Below, piece by piece: positions 36,668 to 43,930 of a DNA stretch of 64,000 bases. Every line of letters starts with the position of its first letter. Position 1 is the stretch's first letter. Origin of the DNA: Sphingomonas jinjuensis (GTDB lineage Bacteria > Pseudomonadota > Alphaproteobacteria > Sphingomonadales > Sphingomonadaceae); contig NZ_JACIEV010000007.1 in NCBI RefSeq assembly GCF_014197105.1, positions 182,366 through 246,365 of the forward strand, read 5' to 3'. The notes beneath the pieces are model-generated. The model saw only the letters and a program-made list of their open reading frames with translations. It was not told where the DNA came from and did not search any database. The translations under genes were made by a program, and so were the position numbers.

Positions 36668-37945
36668 TCATTTGTCGTCGCCCTCCGGCGCGGGCGCGCC
36701 GCGGCCGACGTCCTCGTCGACCGGCGAGCCGCTGGCGCGGGTGGTGGCGCCGGCGGTGTCCTGCGCCCGGATCGGGTCGCCGGTGGGGGCGGCGGGGGGC
36801 GCGTGGCGGCGGGGCCAGGGGTAGATCAGGCCGCCGTCGGGCGCGGCGGTGAAGTCGGTCTGGGTCGGATAGGCGAGCTCGATGCTCTCGTCGTTCAGCA
36901 TGCGGATCACGGCGAGGCCGACGATGTGGCGGGCGTCGAAATAGTCCTGATACGCGCTGCTCGGTGAATCGAACTGGACGTCGAAGTCGTAGCTCGACGC
37001 GCCGAAGCTGGCGAAGCCGGCACGGACGAACTTCATGCCGTGGCTCTCGACCACCTGCTTCACCAGGCCGGGCAGCTTTTCCATGACGTCGACGCCGGTC
37101 CACTGGACGACGCCGAGGGTGAACTGGACGCGGCGATATTCGCGGCGGGTGTTGTTGAGGATCTCCTTGTCGAGCAGCTTCTTGTTCGAGATGATCCGCT
37201 CTTCGCCGTTGGGGCCGCGGACACGCGTCGATTTCAGCCCAATCGCCTCGACGGTGCCGGTGGAATTGTCGTAGCTGATCGCGTCGCCGCGACGAAACGG
37301 GCGGTCGAAAATGATCGCGAGCGCCGCGAACAGGTCGGCGAAGATGCCCTGCGCGGCGAGACCGATCGCGATGCCGCCGACGCCGAGACCGGCGACGAGG
37401 CCGGTGACGTTGACGCCAAGATTGTCGAGCACGACGACCAGCGCGATCGCGAACAGGACGACGGTGACGAGCAGCCGGATCAGCCCCATCGCCGACAGCA
37501 GCGCCTCGCCCGAATAATGTTCGGAGCGGGTGCGATGCTCGATCACCCCCAGGATCACCTCGCGCGCCCAGACCGCGGCCTGGAAGACCGAGGCGACGGT
37601 CCACAGGAAGTTGATCGTGGTCGCCACTTGGCCCGGCGCGCCGGCATAGCCGACGACCAGCTTGGCGGCGAGCATGACCAGGAAGAAGTTGCCGGTGCGG
37701 TCGATCGCGCGGCCGACGACGCGGCCCCAGCCATTGCCGGTGTCGTCGCGCATCAGCCATCGCGACAGCCAGCCGCGCAGCCCGTGGCTGACGAGGAAGA
37801 CGGTGGCGCCGATCGCGATCGCGATCAGGATCTGGAGCCAGTGATGCTGGAGCCAGGCGGTGCTGGCGTTGATCAGGCCTGCGGTCTGGTCCTGCAGGTC
37901 ATCGGGGTTGAACAGCGGCGCCTTGGCCGCGCTGTTGGCCGACAT
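36668..37945 (-). CDS. MscS-family mechanosensitive channel
   Basis: Inner-membrane channel of 425 residues that releases solutes on hypo-osmotic shock. About five N-terminal transmembrane segments lead to the pore-lining helix, LGVGGIAIGLAAQGIFADLF, a Gly/Ala-rich TM3 of MscS type. The MscS beta domain follows (RPFRRGDAISYDNSTGTVEAIGLKSTRVR), then the cytoplasmic alpha/beta cage. A Pro-rich acidic tail follows (about 375-425). It starts 15 bases after the topoisomerase IB stop on the same strand, so the two are likely cotranscribed. Confidence 0.92.
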   Translation of the reverse strand: MSANSAAKAPLFNPDDLQDQTAGLINASTAWLQHHWLQILIAIAIGATVFLVSHGLRGWLSRWLMRDDTGNGWGRVVGRAIDRTGNFFLVMLAAKLVVGYAGAPGQVATTINFLWTVASVFQAAVWAREVILGVIEHRTRSEHYSGEALLSAMGLIRLLVTVVLFAIALVVVLDNLGVNVTGLVAGLGVGGIAIGLAAQGIFADLFAALAIIFDRPFRRGDAISYDNSTGTVEAIGLKSTRVRGPNGEERIISNKKLLDKEILNNTRREYRRVQFTLGVVQWTGVDVMEKLPGLVKQVVESHGMKFVRAGFASFGASSYDFDVQFDSPSSAYQDYFDARHIVGLAVIRMLNDESIELAYPTQTDFTAAPDGGLIYPWPRRHAPPAAPTGDPIRAQDTAGATTRASGSPVDEDVGRGAPAPEGDDK

Positions 37946-37960
37946 GATGGTCCTTGTGTT

Positions 37961-38968
37961 TCAGGCCGCCATGGCGGTGGCGGCGGGCGTGCCCTTTTCG
38001 AGGAAGGCGATCAGGCCGCATTCCTCGCGGGTCATGTAGCGACGGCTGCGCGGCAGGCGAAGCGCCTTGCGAAAGGCGCTCTGCCCCTTTTTGGTCAGCG
38101 CGATGAGCGCAGGATGAACATAGCTCTTGCGCGCGATCGCCGGGGTGTTGCCGAGCCGCTCGACGACGGGCTCGAGCAGCATCTTGAGGCTGAGGTCGGT
38201 TTCGGCGTTCGCCAGCGCTTCGAACGCGGCGAGGCTGGCGCCCCAGGTGCGGAAATGCTTGGCGGTGAAGTCGCCGCCGGTCGCTGCCTTGATATAGGCG
38301 TTGACGTCGGACGAGGTGACGGGATGCGCCTCGCCGTCCTCGTCGACCCAGGCGAACAGATGCTGCTCGTCGAGATCCTGCATCCGGCGCACCGTCGTGG
38401 CGAGCGCGCGATCGGTAATGGCGATGTCGCGCAGCTTGCCCGACTTGCCCTTGTAGCGAAGCTTCAGTGTCGTGCCCTTCAGCTCGGCATGGCGGCGGCG
38501 CAGCGTAGTGGCGCCGAAGCTCTTGTTCGCCGCCGCATACGCCTCGTTGCCCACGCGTAAGTGGGCGATGTCGAGCAGGCGGACGACGGCGGCGACGGCG
38601 CGGTCCCTGGTCAGGCCGCGGGAGGCGAGGTCGGCCTCCACTTTCTTGCGGATCGCGGGCAGGGCGTGGCCGAATTCGGCGCAGCGCTCATACTTGGCGG
38701 CCTCCTGCGCCTCGCGGAAATCGGTGTGGTAGCGATATTGCTTGCGGCCCTTTTCGTCCCAGCCGATCGCCTGGATATGGCCGTTGGCGCTGGGACAGAA
38801 CCAGGCGTCGCGATAGGCGGGCGGCAGGCCGACGCGATTAAGGCGGTCGATCTCGTCGCGGTCGGTGATGCGATCGCCCTTGGCATTCCAATAGGCCCAG
38901 CCGTTGCGGACCTTCGTCCGGGTGATGCCGGGTTTGGAATCGTCGCAATAGACCAGCCGCGCGGCCAT
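37961..38968 (-). CDS. DNA topoisomerase IB (poxvirus/bacterial type)
   Basis: Relaxes DNA supercoils through a 3'-phosphotyrosine intermediate; 335 residues. The N-terminal domain contains GWAYWNAKGDRI and LPPAYRDAWFCPSANGHIQA, then the catalytic core with KYRYHTDFRE-like (KQYRYHTDFREAQE), LLDIAHLRVGNEAYAAANKSFG, KGKSGKLRDI, FTAKHFRTWGASLAA and the active Tyr near 283 in ARKSYVHPALI. All five usual catalytic positions appear present by eye. ATG 38968 has GAGGGG upstream. Leads the mscS channel gene. Confidence 0.93.
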   Translation of the reverse strand: MAARLVYCDDSKPGITRTKVRNGWAYWNAKGDRITDRDEIDRLNRVGLPPAYRDAWFCPSANGHIQAIGWDEKGRKQYRYHTDFREAQEAAKYERCAEFGHALPAIRKKVEADLASRGLTRDRAVAAVVRLLDIAHLRVGNEAYAAANKSFGATTLRRRHAELKGTTLKLRYKGKSGKLRDIAITDRALATTVRRMQDLDEQHLFAWVDEDGEAHPVTSSDVNAYIKAATGGDFTAKHFRTWGASLAAFEALANAETDLSLKMLLEPVVERLGNTPAIARKSYVHPALIALTKKGQSAFRKALRLPRSRRYMTREECGLIAFLEKGTPAATAMAA

Positions 38969-39078
38969 GGTTTTCCCCTCGCTTCGTCGATCAAAAGCGC
39001 AAGGCTGTCGCTTCGTTCCGGAACGGGCGTCCTCGGCAGCGGTTGAGGTCCACGGAATTACACCAGGAGCAATATGTT

Positions 39079-39627
39079 ATGGCCGACCTTTCCCAGGCGC
39101 GGGTGCTGATGCTCGCCACCGACGGGTTCGAGAACGACGAACTGTTCCTGCCGCGCCAGGCGCTGCTCGATGCCGGCGCGCAGGTTACGCTGGCGTCGAT
39201 CAAGACCGATCCGATTCAGGGCGAGAAGGCGGGTGAGAAGGCCGATACGATCACTCCGGACACGACGCTGGACGAGATCGACACCGACGACTTCGACGCG
39301 CTGGTGCTGCCGGGCGGCGTCGGTAACCCCGACAAGCTTCGCATGGAGGAGCGCGCGATCGAGATCGTTTCCGAGTTCATGGAAGACGACAAGATCGTCG
39401 CCGCGATCTGCCACGCGCCGTGGCTGCTGATCGAGGCGGATGTGGTCGACGGACGGCAGGCGACGAGCTGGCCCTCGATCCGTACCGACCTGGAGAATGC
39501 CGGCGCCGACGTGGTCGACGAGGAAGTCGTGATCGACGGCAACCTGATCACCAGCCGCAAGCCGGACGATATTCCCGCGTTCAACCGGGCGGTGATCGAG
39601 GCGCTGGAGAAGGAACTCGTGGACTAA
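39079..39627 (+). CDS. DJ-1/PfpI family protein (type 1 glutamine amidotransferase-like)
   Basis: A 182-residue cytoplasmic protein of the DJ-1/PfpI superfamily. The conserved Cys elbow is in KIVAAICHAPWLLIEA; other marks are ATDGFENDELFLPRQAL (Glu), FDALVLPGGVGNPDKLR and ATSWPSIRTDLENAGADVVDE. Members act as proteases, glyoxalases or deglycases; which applies cannot be told. ATG 39079 follows AGGAG by ten bases; the nearer ATG at 39074 is out of frame. Convergent with sodC. Confidence 0.9.
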   Translation: MADLSQARVLMLATDGFENDELFLPRQALLDAGAQVTLASIKTDPIQGEKAGEKADTITPDTTLDEIDTDDFDALVLPGGVGNPDKLRMEERAIEIVSEFMEDDKIVAAICHAPWLLIEADVVDGRQATSWPSIRTDLENAGADVVDEEVVIDGNLITSRKPDDIPAFNRAVIEALEKELVD

Positions 39628-39640
39628 GCCGCTGCCCGTC

Positions 39641-39661
39641 ACCCCGGCATCGCGCCGGGGT
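39641..39661. terminator. Hairpin between the convergent DJ-1 and sodC genes
   Basis: ACCCCGGC pairs with GCCGGGGT around ATCGC. It lies in the 47-bp gap between two gene ends and could end transcription both ways, although no T-run follows. It is also a single arm of repeat family 3. Confidence 0.5.
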
Positions 39662-39674
39662 GGCGGAGGCGAGC

Positions 39675-40214
39675 TCAGCCCGCCCGGAATACGCCGCAGG
39701 CGATGCGGCCGCCGCTGTTGCCGCTGGGATCAGTCTTCAAGTCGTCGGCGCCGGCGTGGACGATGATCGACGAGCCATCGGCGTCGAGCAGCCCCGCGAC
39801 AGTCTGCCCCGGCACAGTGACGGCCAGCGTGCCGCGACCATCGGTGCCGACGATCAGGTTTGGCAGGTCGCCGGCGTGCGGGCCGCGCGGGTTCATCGAG
39901 CCGTGCTGCATCGTCGTCGGGTTCCAATGGCCGCCGGCGGTGGTGAAGTCGGGCGCGTCGCACTGGCCCACCATGTGGATGTGCGCGCCGTGGGTGCCGG
40001 CCGGCATGTCGCGCACATCGAGCGTGTAGCGGACGCCGCCCTCGACATCGGTAGCGGTCGCCTTGCCGGCATCGGCGCCGGCTGCGGTGCGGATCATCGC
40101 GCTCGCCGACTGGCCCGCGGGCGTCGCGCCGCGCATCGAACCACCGTCGCGCGTGCAGGCGCCGAGCGCAAGGGCCGCGGTGCACAGCATGATGATCCCG
40201 GTCGTGGCGCGCAT
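39675..40214 (-). CDS. sodC: Cu/Zn superoxide dismutase, lipoprotein
   Basis: Dismutates superoxide outside the cytoplasm; 179 residues. The N-terminus has a lipobox-like signal (ALALGAC), so it is probably lipid-anchored in the periplasm. All metal ligands can be traced: HGAHIHMVGQC (two Cu His), AGGHWNP (bridging His), QHGS and GPHAGDLPN (Zn His and Asp), and SIIVHAGADDLKTDPSGNSG (last Cu His). A Cys pair (GQCDAP and RIACGVF) gives the standard disulfide. ATG 40214 has GGGAGA upstream. Confidence 0.95.
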   Translation of the reverse strand: MRATTGIIMLCTAALALGACTRDGGSMRGATPAGQSASAMIRTAAGADAGKATATDVEGGVRYTLDVRDMPAGTHGAHIHMVGQCDAPDFTTAGGHWNPTTMQHGSMNPRGPHAGDLPNLIVGTDGRGTLAVTVPGQTVAGLLDADGSSIIVHAGADDLKTDPSGNSGGRIACGVFRAG

Positions 40215-40242
40215 GAGAAGTCTCCCTGATGTGTCGTGCGTC

Positions 40243-40809
40243 TCAAAACCCCGGCGCGTCGGGCGCGGTTCCGAGCGGCCAGCGCATGACCGCCTCGTAC
40301 GTCGCGCCGGCACGGCCGATGACGCTCTCGTAGAGGATAAGGTGCGGCATGGTGAAGGGCGCGCTGGCGAGCCTGGCATGGCGACCGAGCCAATGGTCGA
40401 TCTCCGGGGCAGCCCCCGCCGAGCGGGCGATCCTGGCGACCGTGATGTGCGGGCGGAAGGCACGCTGTTCCGGTGGCAGGCCGGCGCGCTGGCATGCCTG
40501 TTCGACCTTGCGGGCGAGATGGGCGAGCGCGTCATGGCCGGTGACGTCGGCCCACAAGGTGTCGGTGCGGCCGCGATGCTCGAACCGCCCGACGCCGGCA
40601 AGCGCAACGGTGGGGGCGGGGGCGTGGATGCCGGCAAGCGCGGCGGCGAGGTCGTCGCCCTGCCACGGCTCGACGTCGCCGACGAAGCGGAGCGTCAGGT
40701 GGAGCTGGTCGTCGTCCTGCCAGCGCGCCTGGGGCACGTCGTCCATGATGTCGAGCAGGCCTTCGCGAATCGGCGGCGGAGGACGTAGCGCGACAAAGAG
40801 CCGTGGCAT
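40243..40809 (-). CDS. thpR: RNA 2',3'-cyclic phosphodiesterase (2'-5' RNA ligase family)
   Basis: A 188-residue 2H phosphoesterase. The two HxTx motifs are HLTLRFVGD and HITVARIAR, with the family start MPRLFVALRPPPPIREGL. It hydrolyses 2',3'-cyclic phosphates on RNA ends; the cellular purpose is unclear. It lies 28 bases upstream of sodC on the same strand, and diverges from the BI-1 family gene across 117 bp. Confidence 0.93.
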   Translation of the reverse strand: MPRLFVALRPPPPIREGLLDIMDDVPQARWQDDDQLHLTLRFVGDVEPWQGDDLAAALAGIHAPAPTVALAGVGRFEHRGRTDTLWADVTGHDALAHLARKVEQACQRAGLPPEQRAFRPHITVARIARSAGAAPEIDHWLGRHARLASAPFTMPHLILYESVIGRAGATYEAVMRWPLGTAPDAPGF

Positions 40810-40926
40810 TGTAACGTTCTATTTCCCTGTCGGGCGAATGACACCGGTTTAGCTTGAAAGCGTTGTCGTTCACGCCGATATTTTCAACCAAGCCGGCATG
40901 TCGCCGGAAAAGGAGTGTCGAACATC

Positions 40927-41667
40927 ATGGCCAATTGGTCAGATCCCCGCCCCACCGCCACGCCGTTCGGCGAGCGGGCGGCGAGCGCCACGCGTACCGG
41001 CGACGTGGACGCGGGGCTGCGGTCCTACATGCTGTCGGTGTACAACTACATGTCGTCGGGCGTGCTGCTGACGGGTATCGTCGCGCTGCTGTTCGCGACG
41101 TCGGGCATGGCGCAGGTCGTGTTCCAGAACGGCGCGGCGCGCATCCTGCTGATGCTGGCGCCGCTCGCGATCGTCTTCGCGATGAGCTTCGGCCAGAACC
41201 GTTTCTCGACCGGCGCGCTCCAGGCGATGTTCTGGGGCTTTGCCGTCCTGATGGGCCTGTCGCTGTCGACGATCTTCCTCGTCTATAGCGGCACCTCGAT
41301 CGCCGGTGCCTTCTTCGCGACGGCGGCGGGCTTCGCGGGTCTCAGCCTCTATGGTTACACCACGAAGCGTGACCTGTCGGCGATGGGGGCGTTCCTGATC
41401 GTCGGCCTGATCGGCCTGATCGTGGCGAGCCTGATCAATATCTTCACCCAGTCGAGCACGCTGAACCTGATCATCAGCATCGTCGGCGTCCTGATCTTCG
41501 CCGGCCTCACCGCCTACGATACGCAGCGCACCAAGGAGCTGTACTACCAGGTCGCGGGCAGCGATGTCGTCGGCAAGGCCGTGATCATGTCGGCGCTGAG
41601 CCTGTACCTCGACTTCATCAACATGTTCATGTTCATCCTGCGGCTGTTCGGCGCGCAGCGCGACTGA
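40927..41667 (+). CDS. Bax inhibitor-1/YccA family membrane protein
   Basis: Inner-membrane protein of 246 residues with seven hydrophobic helices after a polar N-terminus. Family marks are LRSYMLSVYNYMSSGVLLTG, FATAAGFAGLSLYGYTTKRDL, FAGLTAYDTQRTK, and the acidic pair in helix seven, SALSLYLDFINMFMFILRLF. Relatives are pH-sensitive calcium leak channels or modulators of the FtsH protease; the role here is not settled. ATG 40927 has AGGAG eleven bases upstream, and a GTG four codons earlier is also in frame. Confidence 0.92.
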   Translation: MANWSDPRPTATPFGERAASATRTGDVDAGLRSYMLSVYNYMSSGVLLTGIVALLFATSGMAQVVFQNGAARILLMLAPLAIVFAMSFGQNRFSTGALQAMFWGFAVLMGLSLSTIFLVYSGTSIAGAFFATAAGFAGLSLYGYTTKRDLSAMGAFLIVGLIGLIVASLINIFTQSSTLNLIISIVGVLIFAGLTAYDTQRTKELYYQVAGSDVVGKAVIMSALSLYLDFINMFMFILRLFGAQRD

Positions 41668-41694
41668 TCGCTCGATCGCTAGCCGATCGATTAG

Positions 41695-41725
41695 GGGCCT
41701 CGGCGGGCGACCGCCGGGGCTCTTG
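41695..41725 (+). terminator. Probable terminator after the BI-1 family gene
   Basis: GGGCCTCGGCGG and CCGCCGGGGCTC pair (with one mismatch and one wobble) around a GCGA loop, followed by TTGTCGTT. It lies 28 bases after the stop. Confidence 0.55.
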
Positions 41726-41796
41726 TCGTTGGCGGACATCGGAACGCCTCCACCGACCGTTCGTTTTGATCACGAAACCGATGGAGGGATGACATC

Positions 41797-42084
41797 ATGG
41801 ATATCGACGAGCGCGCACTCGACAGCATGTCGGTAGCGCCGGACGCACCGGACGGCGAGGACGCCGGCGTGTCGCGCACCGAGAAGCAGGACGCCGGACG
41901 GGACGAATCGATCGCCAAGCGGCTCGAGCGCGATCCCAAGAATGCCGACGCGGTCTTGGACGAAGGCCTCGACGAATCGATGGACGCCAGCGATCCGATC
42001 TCGACGACGCAGCCGGGCCGCGGTGGCGATTTGCCGGAATCGTCGGGTTACGATGCGGAGGCCGAGGCTAAGCGGCAGGGGTGA
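41797..42084 (+). CDS. Small acidic protein of unknown function
   Basis: A 95-residue, highly charged and probably disordered protein with many Asp, Glu, Ser and Ala residues and no hydrophobic core, starting MDIDERALDSMSVAPDAP. It contains EKQDAGRDESIAKRLERDPKNADA and ends SGYDAEAEAKRQG. Not recognised. The start is firm: GGAGGG lies eight bases before ATG 41797. A good intrinsic terminator at 42126-42157 closes the unit, so it is a single-gene transcript. Confidence 0.65.
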   Translation: MDIDERALDSMSVAPDAPDGEDAGVSRTEKQDAGRDESIAKRLERDPKNADAVLDEGLDESMDASDPISTTQPGRGGDLPESSGYDAEAEAKRQG

Positions 42085-42125
42085 TGCCGCGCTTGCCGGT
42101 TGGTGGAATTTAGATGACCGGCGGG

Positions 42126-42157
42126 GCGGGATGGAAACATCTCGCTCCGTTTTTTTT
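42126..42157 (+). terminator. Intrinsic terminator with GAAA tetraloop and T8
   Basis: GCGGGATG and CATCTCGC pair (one G-T wobble) around a GAAA loop, then four bases on comes a run of eight T. It lies 42 bases after the stop of the small acidic protein gene and is the most typical Rho-independent terminator seen in this window. Confidence 0.8.
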
Positions 42158-42175
42158 GGCGACGGTGGGGCCGGT

Positions 42176-42290
42176 GGTTCGAGACGGGGCTTCGACTTCG
42201 CTCAGCCCCTCCTCACCACGAACGGAAATAGGTATTCCGTTTGCCCTGAGGAGCCGCTGAGCACAGTCGAAGCGGCGTCTCGGAGGGCAG
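42176..42290. repeat. REP doublet, family 7
   Basis: GGTTCGAGACGGGGCTTCGA then CTTCGCTCAG is mirrored by CTGAGCACAGTCGAAGCGGC then GTCTCGGA, with an inner hairpin CGGAAATAGGTATTCCG. Kin: 43744-43828. Confidence 0.75.
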
Positions 42291-42525
42291 GTCGTCGGGG
42301 CCGCCACCCAGCGACGGCGCGGGCGTCATTTCATCGCCAATGTTGCGCAGAAACCCCACCGACCGCACGATTAAGTACCGCGGCATCGGTTCGTCGCAAG
42401 CGATGTTGCGGTGCAGCGCATTTCGTGATGCTTTGATGACGGTCGGGACGGCTGTCGTTAACCGGGGTGTTAACCACCGAGGCGCATAGTCCATCCCGTC
42501 GCTTGAGTGGGGTGGGATAACGCAG
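42291..42525. other. Gap before the 185-residue protein; no gene seen
   Basis: With the terminator and repeat before it, this completes a 441-bp space without a convincing reading frame. It is noticeably less GC-rich than its surroundings in places and contains a near-direct pair GTCGTTAACCGG and GGTGTTAACCACC just before the downstream gene. These could be regulatory sites, but no promoter boxes were assigned. Confidence 0.4.
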
Positions 42526-43083
42526 ATGGCAGGACGCAGCAGGCCGGCGCGGGGCGCGATGACCCTGGCGGAAATCAAGGAATTCGCGAGCTTCGACAGC
42601 TCGACGCAGCGCTACATCCGACGCTCGCTCGACATCGGGCTCGATCGGGAGGACGCGCTCGCGCGCTGGTCGCGCGACGTGGTCGAGGCGGCGAGCATTC
42701 GCGCCCAGGCCCAGGTGTATCGCGGGCTGGAGCGGATGCGCACCACCATACCCGACGACAGCGACCTGCGCTCGGTCGAACCGTTCCTGGCGCCGCTGGT
42801 GACGCTGGCGGCATTCGACCTGGGGCAGGGGCGGCTGACGAGCTTCTCGGCGTTTCGCTTCCTGTACGAGCGGCTGATCGGCGCGACGGTGCGCCCGTGG
42901 CTGCCGAGCGCCTTCTGCGCCGCAGCGGCGCTGCCGCACCTCCATCCCGAGCTGCGGCGCAAGCTGCTCCAGTCGATCAGCGAGGCGGCGGCGACCGCAT
43001 CGGGCTGGTCAAACCGGCAGCCGGCGTTCTTTCCGCAGTGGGTGGAAAAGGTCGATGCGGGGTCGACGGCACTGCCGCACTGA
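42526..43083 (+). CDS. Helical protein of unknown function
   Basis: A 185-residue soluble protein, not recognised. It begins MAGRSRPARGAMTLAEIKEF, is rich in predicted helix, and has blocks such as YIRRSLDIGLDREDALARWS and SFSAFRFLYERLIGATVRPW. No signal peptide, transmembrane segment or catalytic motif was seen. A GTTAAC pair lies about 50 bases upstream. ATG 42526 or the in-frame ATG at codon 12 could start it; neither has a strong ribosome binding site. Codon use is like its neighbours. Confidence 0.6.
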   Translation: MAGRSRPARGAMTLAEIKEFASFDSSTQRYIRRSLDIGLDREDALARWSRDVVEAASIRAQAQVYRGLERMRTTIPDDSDLRSVEPFLAPLVTLAAFDLGQGRLTSFSAFRFLYERLIGATVRPWLPSAFCAAAALPHLHPELRRKLLQSISEAAATASGWSNRQPAFFPQWVEKVDAGSTALPH

Positions 43084-43107
43084 GTTGGGGTGGTGCTCAC
43101 CAGGAGC

Positions 43108-43192
43108 GTCATCCTGAACTAGTTTCAGGATCTCGTGGTGAGGGGAGCGTGACCTCGCCGGGGAGATGCTGAAACGAGTTCAGCATGACGGG
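43108..43192. repeat. REP doublet, family 6
   Basis: CGTCATCCTGAACTAGTTTC then AGGATCTC is mirrored by GAGATGCTGAAACGAGTTCA then GCATGACGG. Lies between the convergent ends of the 185-residue protein gene and the 57-residue membrane protein gene. Confidence 0.8.
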
Positions 43193-43204
43193 ATTGGGGG
43201 CCGG

Positions 43205-43378
43205 TCACCGGCGGCGGCTGTCGACCTGCCAGATGACGATCGCGGCGACGATGCCGATGGCGAGCCCCGCCAGGAAGCCGGGCGTCGCCTGGCCATAGAG
43301 GAAGCCGATCGCCGCGCCGCTCATCGCGCCAGCGGCGATCAGCAGGCCGCCGGCGGCGGGGGGAGGGCGTTCGCTCAT
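43205..43378 (-). CDS. 57-residue two-helix membrane protein
   Basis: Small inner-membrane protein starting MSERPPPAAGGLLIAAGAMS with two hydrophobic Gly/Ala-rich helices (about 9-27 and 33-51) and a basic end (WQVDSRRR). Not recognised. ATG 43378 was chosen over the 106-residue frame to 43525, whose extra part has no membrane-protein character and overlaps a gene on the other strand. Confidence 0.55.
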   Translation of the reverse strand: MSERPPPAAGGLLIAAGAMSGAAIGFLYGQATPGFLAGLAIGIVAAIVIWQVDSRRR

Positions 43379-43514
43379 CGGCCAGCGCCCTGCCACGTTG
43401 GACGACGCGGCGCCAGTGTCGGGCTTATGCTTGACGGTTCGCCAACCAATGAACTTTACCCGCCCTTGGCGGCGAGCAGGCACAAGCCCTTGGCAAGACA
43501 AGGGAGTCGCCGAT

Positions 43515-43724
43515 TTGATCGCCATGTATCTCGCCGATGCGCATCAGGTGTCGGAGGCGATGGACCTGATCGCGTCGTTCGGCGACCACGCCGCGCTCGA
43601 AGCATCGGCACGGGCGGGGCGCAGCCGCGATCTGGGCAATCACATCCACTTCTGCCGCTGGCGCCAGACCGAGCGACTGATCGACGTGCTGCGATCGAGC
43701 GGGGCGATCGGGACGGTGCACTAG
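43515..43724 (+). CDS. Small protein of unknown function
   Basis: About 66-69 residues, with MYLADAHQVSEAMDLIASFG, then DHAALEASARAGRSRDLGNH and CRWRQTERLIDVLRSS. It looks like a compact helical protein. TTG 43515 has AGGGAG eight bases upstream; ATG 43524 (MYLADAHQ) is the alternative but is 17 bases from that site. The longer frame from 43398 lacks any ribosome binding site. It resembles short conserved sphingomonad proteins by feel only; no function is claimed. Confidence 0.55.
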   Translation: MIAMYLADAHQVSEAMDLIASFGDHAALEASARAGRSRDLGNHIHFCRWRQTERLIDVLRSSGAIGTVH

Positions 43725-43743
43725 AACAGTGTGACGGCATCAG

Positions 43744-43828
43744 ACCGTTCGTGCTGAGCGAAGTCGAAGCACAGGCCCCAAACGATCGGTTCGGAAATAG
43801 TCCTTCGACTTCGCTCAGGACGAACGGT
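43744..43828. repeat. REP doublet, family 7
   Basis: ACCGTTCGTGCTGAGCGAAG then TCGAAGCA is mirrored by TCCTTCGACTTCGCTCAGGA then CGAACGGT. Fills the gap after the small protein gene and before tamA. Kin: 42176-42290. Confidence 0.85.
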
Positions 43829-43930
43829 CGTGAAGCGACGTCGCGTCATCCCGCCAACGGCGCGCCCGGCCGGCGCAGGTTGGGCGGTTTAGCCCTGTCG
43901 CGGCGGGACGGCGCGCGCTAGAGCCGGCGC

